Shown one piece after another: positions 62,422-64,000 of a stretch of DNA of 64,000 nucleotides. Under the pieces are notes generated by a model that did not search any database, was not told the origin of the DNA, and saw only the letters and a list, made by a program, of their open reading frames with translations. Origin of the DNA: Carnobacterium divergens. Lineage in GTDB: Bacteria; Bacillota; Bacilli; Lactobacillales; Carnobacteriaceae. Made by a program: the position numbers and the translations under genes. The stretch's first letter is position 1, and every line of letters begins with the position of its first letter. The stretch spans positions 2,557,889-2,621,888 of the forward strand of contig NZ_LT992558.1 of NCBI RefSeq assembly GCF_900258435.1, read 5' to 3'.

Positions 62422-63402
62422 TTAGTTCATCAAGCTTTGTGCAGCTGTAATGATTGATAATTTGTATACATCTTCTTCGTTACATCCACGAGACAGATCT
62501 GAAACTGGTTTGTTTAAACCTTGCAAGATTGGACCAATGGCTTCGAAGTTTCCAAAACGTTGTGCAATTTTGTAGCCAATGTTTCCTGATTGTAATTCTG
62601 GGAAAACAAAGACAGTTGCTTGACCTGCTACTTTTGAATCAGGTGCTTTTTGTTGTCCTACAGAAGCGATATAAGCTGCATCAAATTGTAATTCTCCATC
62701 AATTAAAACATCTGGAGCCAATTCTTGAGCAATTTTTGTTGCTTCTTCTACTTTTTTAGCTTCAGGAGCATTTGCTGATCCTTTTGTTGAGAAGCTTAGC
62801 ATTGCTACCTTTGGATCGATATCGAATAAAGCGGCTGTTTTTGCACTTTCAACAGCGATTTCAGCTAATTCTTGAGCATTTGGGTTCACATTGATTGCGC
62901 AATCTGAGAATAAATATTTTTCGTTATCGCGGCCACGTAACATGATGAATGCACCACTTGTACGAGAAACGCCTGGTTTTGTTTTAATAATTTGCAATGC
63001 TGGACGAACTGTATCTCCTGTTGAATGAACCGCACCACTTACTAAACCATCTGTTAAGCCCATGTAAGTCAACATTGTTCCAAAGTAATTTTCGTCTTTT
63101 AATAATTCTCTAGCTTGTTCTTCTGATACTTTTCCTTTACGACGTTCAACTAATGAGGCTACCATAGCGTCAATTTCTGCATAATTTGCAGGATCGATGA
63201 TTTCGATATTGTCAACGTTAAAGCCACGTTTTTTAGCCGCTTCAGAAACTGCTTCAACACTCCCAATCAACACAGGAGAAACCAATTCTTCAGATGCTAA
63301 ACGAACAGCAGCACCAATAATACGAGGCTCAGTTCCTTCAGGAAATACAACACGAATTTTTTTTCTTACAATTTTAAACTTTAGACTATCAAATAACTCC
63401 AC
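62422..63402 (-). CDS. pta: Phosphate acetyltransferase
   Basis: 326 residues, the short Gram-positive form. Converts acetyl-CoA and phosphate to acetyl phosphate, the first step to ATP by acetate kinase. RVVFPEGTEPRIIGAA, GLVSGAVHSTGDTVRPALQI (about 122-141), MLSFSTKGSANAP and DGELQFDAA are family-typical. The start is GTG 63402 (MELFDSLKF) with GGAGGTAAG upstream; a TTG further up is unlikely. It links the PFOR product in this window to energy. Confidence 0.95.
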   Translation of the reverse strand: MELFDSLKFKIVRKKIRVVFPEGTEPRIIGAAVRLASEELVSPVLIGSVEAVSEAAKKRGFNVDNIEIIDPANYAEIDAMVASLVERRKGKVSEEQARELLKDENYFGTMLTYMGLTDGLVSGAVHSTGDTVRPALQIIKTKPGVSRTSGAFIMLRGRDNEKYLFSDCAINVNPNAQELAEIAVESAKTAALFDIDPKVAMLSFSTKGSANAPEAKKVEEATKIAQELAPDVLIDGELQFDAAYIASVGQQKAPDSKVAGQATVFVFPELQSGNIGYKIAQRFGNFEAIGPILQGLNKPVSDLSRGCNEEDVYKLSIITAAQSLMN

Positions 63403-63468
63403 AATACTTACCTCCAGCAAATTATCATATTTTCTTCTATTCTACCATATCTTATTCAAAAAAAAAAT

Positions 63469-63487
63469 AACAGTTTTTTCAGCTGTT
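63469..63487 (-). terminator. Probable terminator after ung
   Basis: Small stem AACAG/CTGTT followed on the minus strand by a run of about nine T. It lies upstream of pta and might instead affect pta transcription. Confidence 0.45.
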
Positions 63488-63566
63488 TTCTATAAGAAAT
63501 CCCTAAAGAACAAATATTCTTAAATTAAAACTAATACAGTTTCTATATAATATCACCCAAAAAGTG

Positions 63567-64000
63567 TTACACAGTTTCTGGTAGCTGCCAATTGATTGGG
63601 GTTTCGCCAAATTTTATTAATGCTTCGTTCGTTTTTGAGAAAGGTTTTGAACCAAAAAATCCTCTGTAAGCCGATAATGGACTTGGATGTGGCGCTGTTA
63701 TGACTGCGTGCCTTGTTGTATCGATTAATTTTAGTTTAGAAATAGATGGTTTTCCCCATAAAATAAACACAATCGGCGTTGCTCGGTCATTTAATTTTTT
63801 AATCACAGCATCTGTCAATGTTTCCCACCCTTGACCACGATGAGAATTTGCTTGTCCATTTCGAACTGTTAGAACTGTATTTAATAACAAGACGCCTTGA
63901 TCAGCCCATGATTTTAAATACCCGTGATTCACAGGAGGAATCCCTAGATCCGATTGCAACTCTTTGTATATATTTACCAAAGAAGGGGGCGTTTTGATTG
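63567..64000 (-). CDS. ung: Uracil-DNA glycosylase, C-terminal part (cut by window edge)
   Basis: The reading frame comes in from the right edge without a start; the 144 visible residues begin [13 protein letters not shown]. Motifs: [14 protein letters not shown] (the uracil-recognition region), [13 protein letters not shown], the base-flip [18 protein letters not shown] with the catalytic His. Removes uracil from DNA in the cytosol. Roughly the last two thirds of a usual ~220-residue enzyme. It is upstream of pta on the same strand, with a hairpin between. Confidence 0.93.
   Translation of the reverse strand, partial: IKTPPSLVNIYKELQSDLGIPPVNHGYLKSWADQGVLLLNTVLTVRNGQANSHRGQGWETLTDAVIKKLNDRATPIVFILWGKPSISKLKLIDTTRHAVITAPHPSPLSAYRGFFGSKPFSKTNEALIKFGETPINWQLPETV

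Overview
The window is low-GC Gram-positive DNA. The complete mevalonate-kinase/isomerase block, the ECF transporters, the zinc-independent S14 paralogue and the single-domain chitin-active LPMOs point to a lactic acid bacterium of the Carnobacterium type. That assignment is inferred from gene content and style, not from any search. No rRNA, tRNA or CRISPR array was seen.

Left edge (1-500): the end of a type VII secretion/LXG-style locus (a small WXG100-like protein and the start of its partner), then a strong minus-strand terminator.

Mobile element (about 510-11236): a ~10.7 kb integrated element sits at the 3' end of guaA. It is bounded by an 11-bp core repeat, with a second 19-bp repeat inside each end. 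From left to right it carries a defence-like operon read on the minus strand (MmeI/YeeA-type methyltransferase, SF2 helicase, GIY-YIG nuclease). Next come an XRE repressor with three operators, a DNA-binding protein, a Rep_trans relaxase/initiator, a DUF3173 excisionase-like protein, a tyrosine integrase and a small unknown protein. It has no conjugation genes, so it looks like an integrative mobilizable element. The insertion appears to have replaced the guaA stop codon and terminator.

Core chromosome (11225-34900): guaA and coaA; the mevalonate operon mvk-mvaD-pmk-fni, which makes isopentenyl and dimethylallyl diphosphate; a small secreted protein divergent from a two-gene ABC exporter; assorted acetyltransferases and hydrolases; azlCD; gpmA; a formate/nitrite channel; rpiA; pyruvate:ferredoxin oxidoreductase; a nucleoside phosphorylase.

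Central-right region (34890-64000): two tandem chitin-active LPMOs; a HAD phosphatase; a zinc-starvation operon (rpsN paralogue, a 45-aa basic protein and a ZinT-like lipoprotein) behind a clear Zur box; a polyamine operon potABCD with its cupin-XRE regulator and repeated operators; a Na+/H+ antiporter; an ECF transporter beside a SAM hydrolase (DUF62); murB; exoA; a Ca2+ P-type ATPase; a GH4 phospho-glucosidase with operator and cre-like site; tsaE; pta; and the C-terminal part of ung at the right edge.

Most genes end in clear intrinsic terminators, many shared by convergent genes. The most unusual parts are the three-gene methyltransferase-helicase-nuclease system on the element, the zinc operon with its tiny basic protein, and the secreted-peptide/ABC locus with a 12-T tract.
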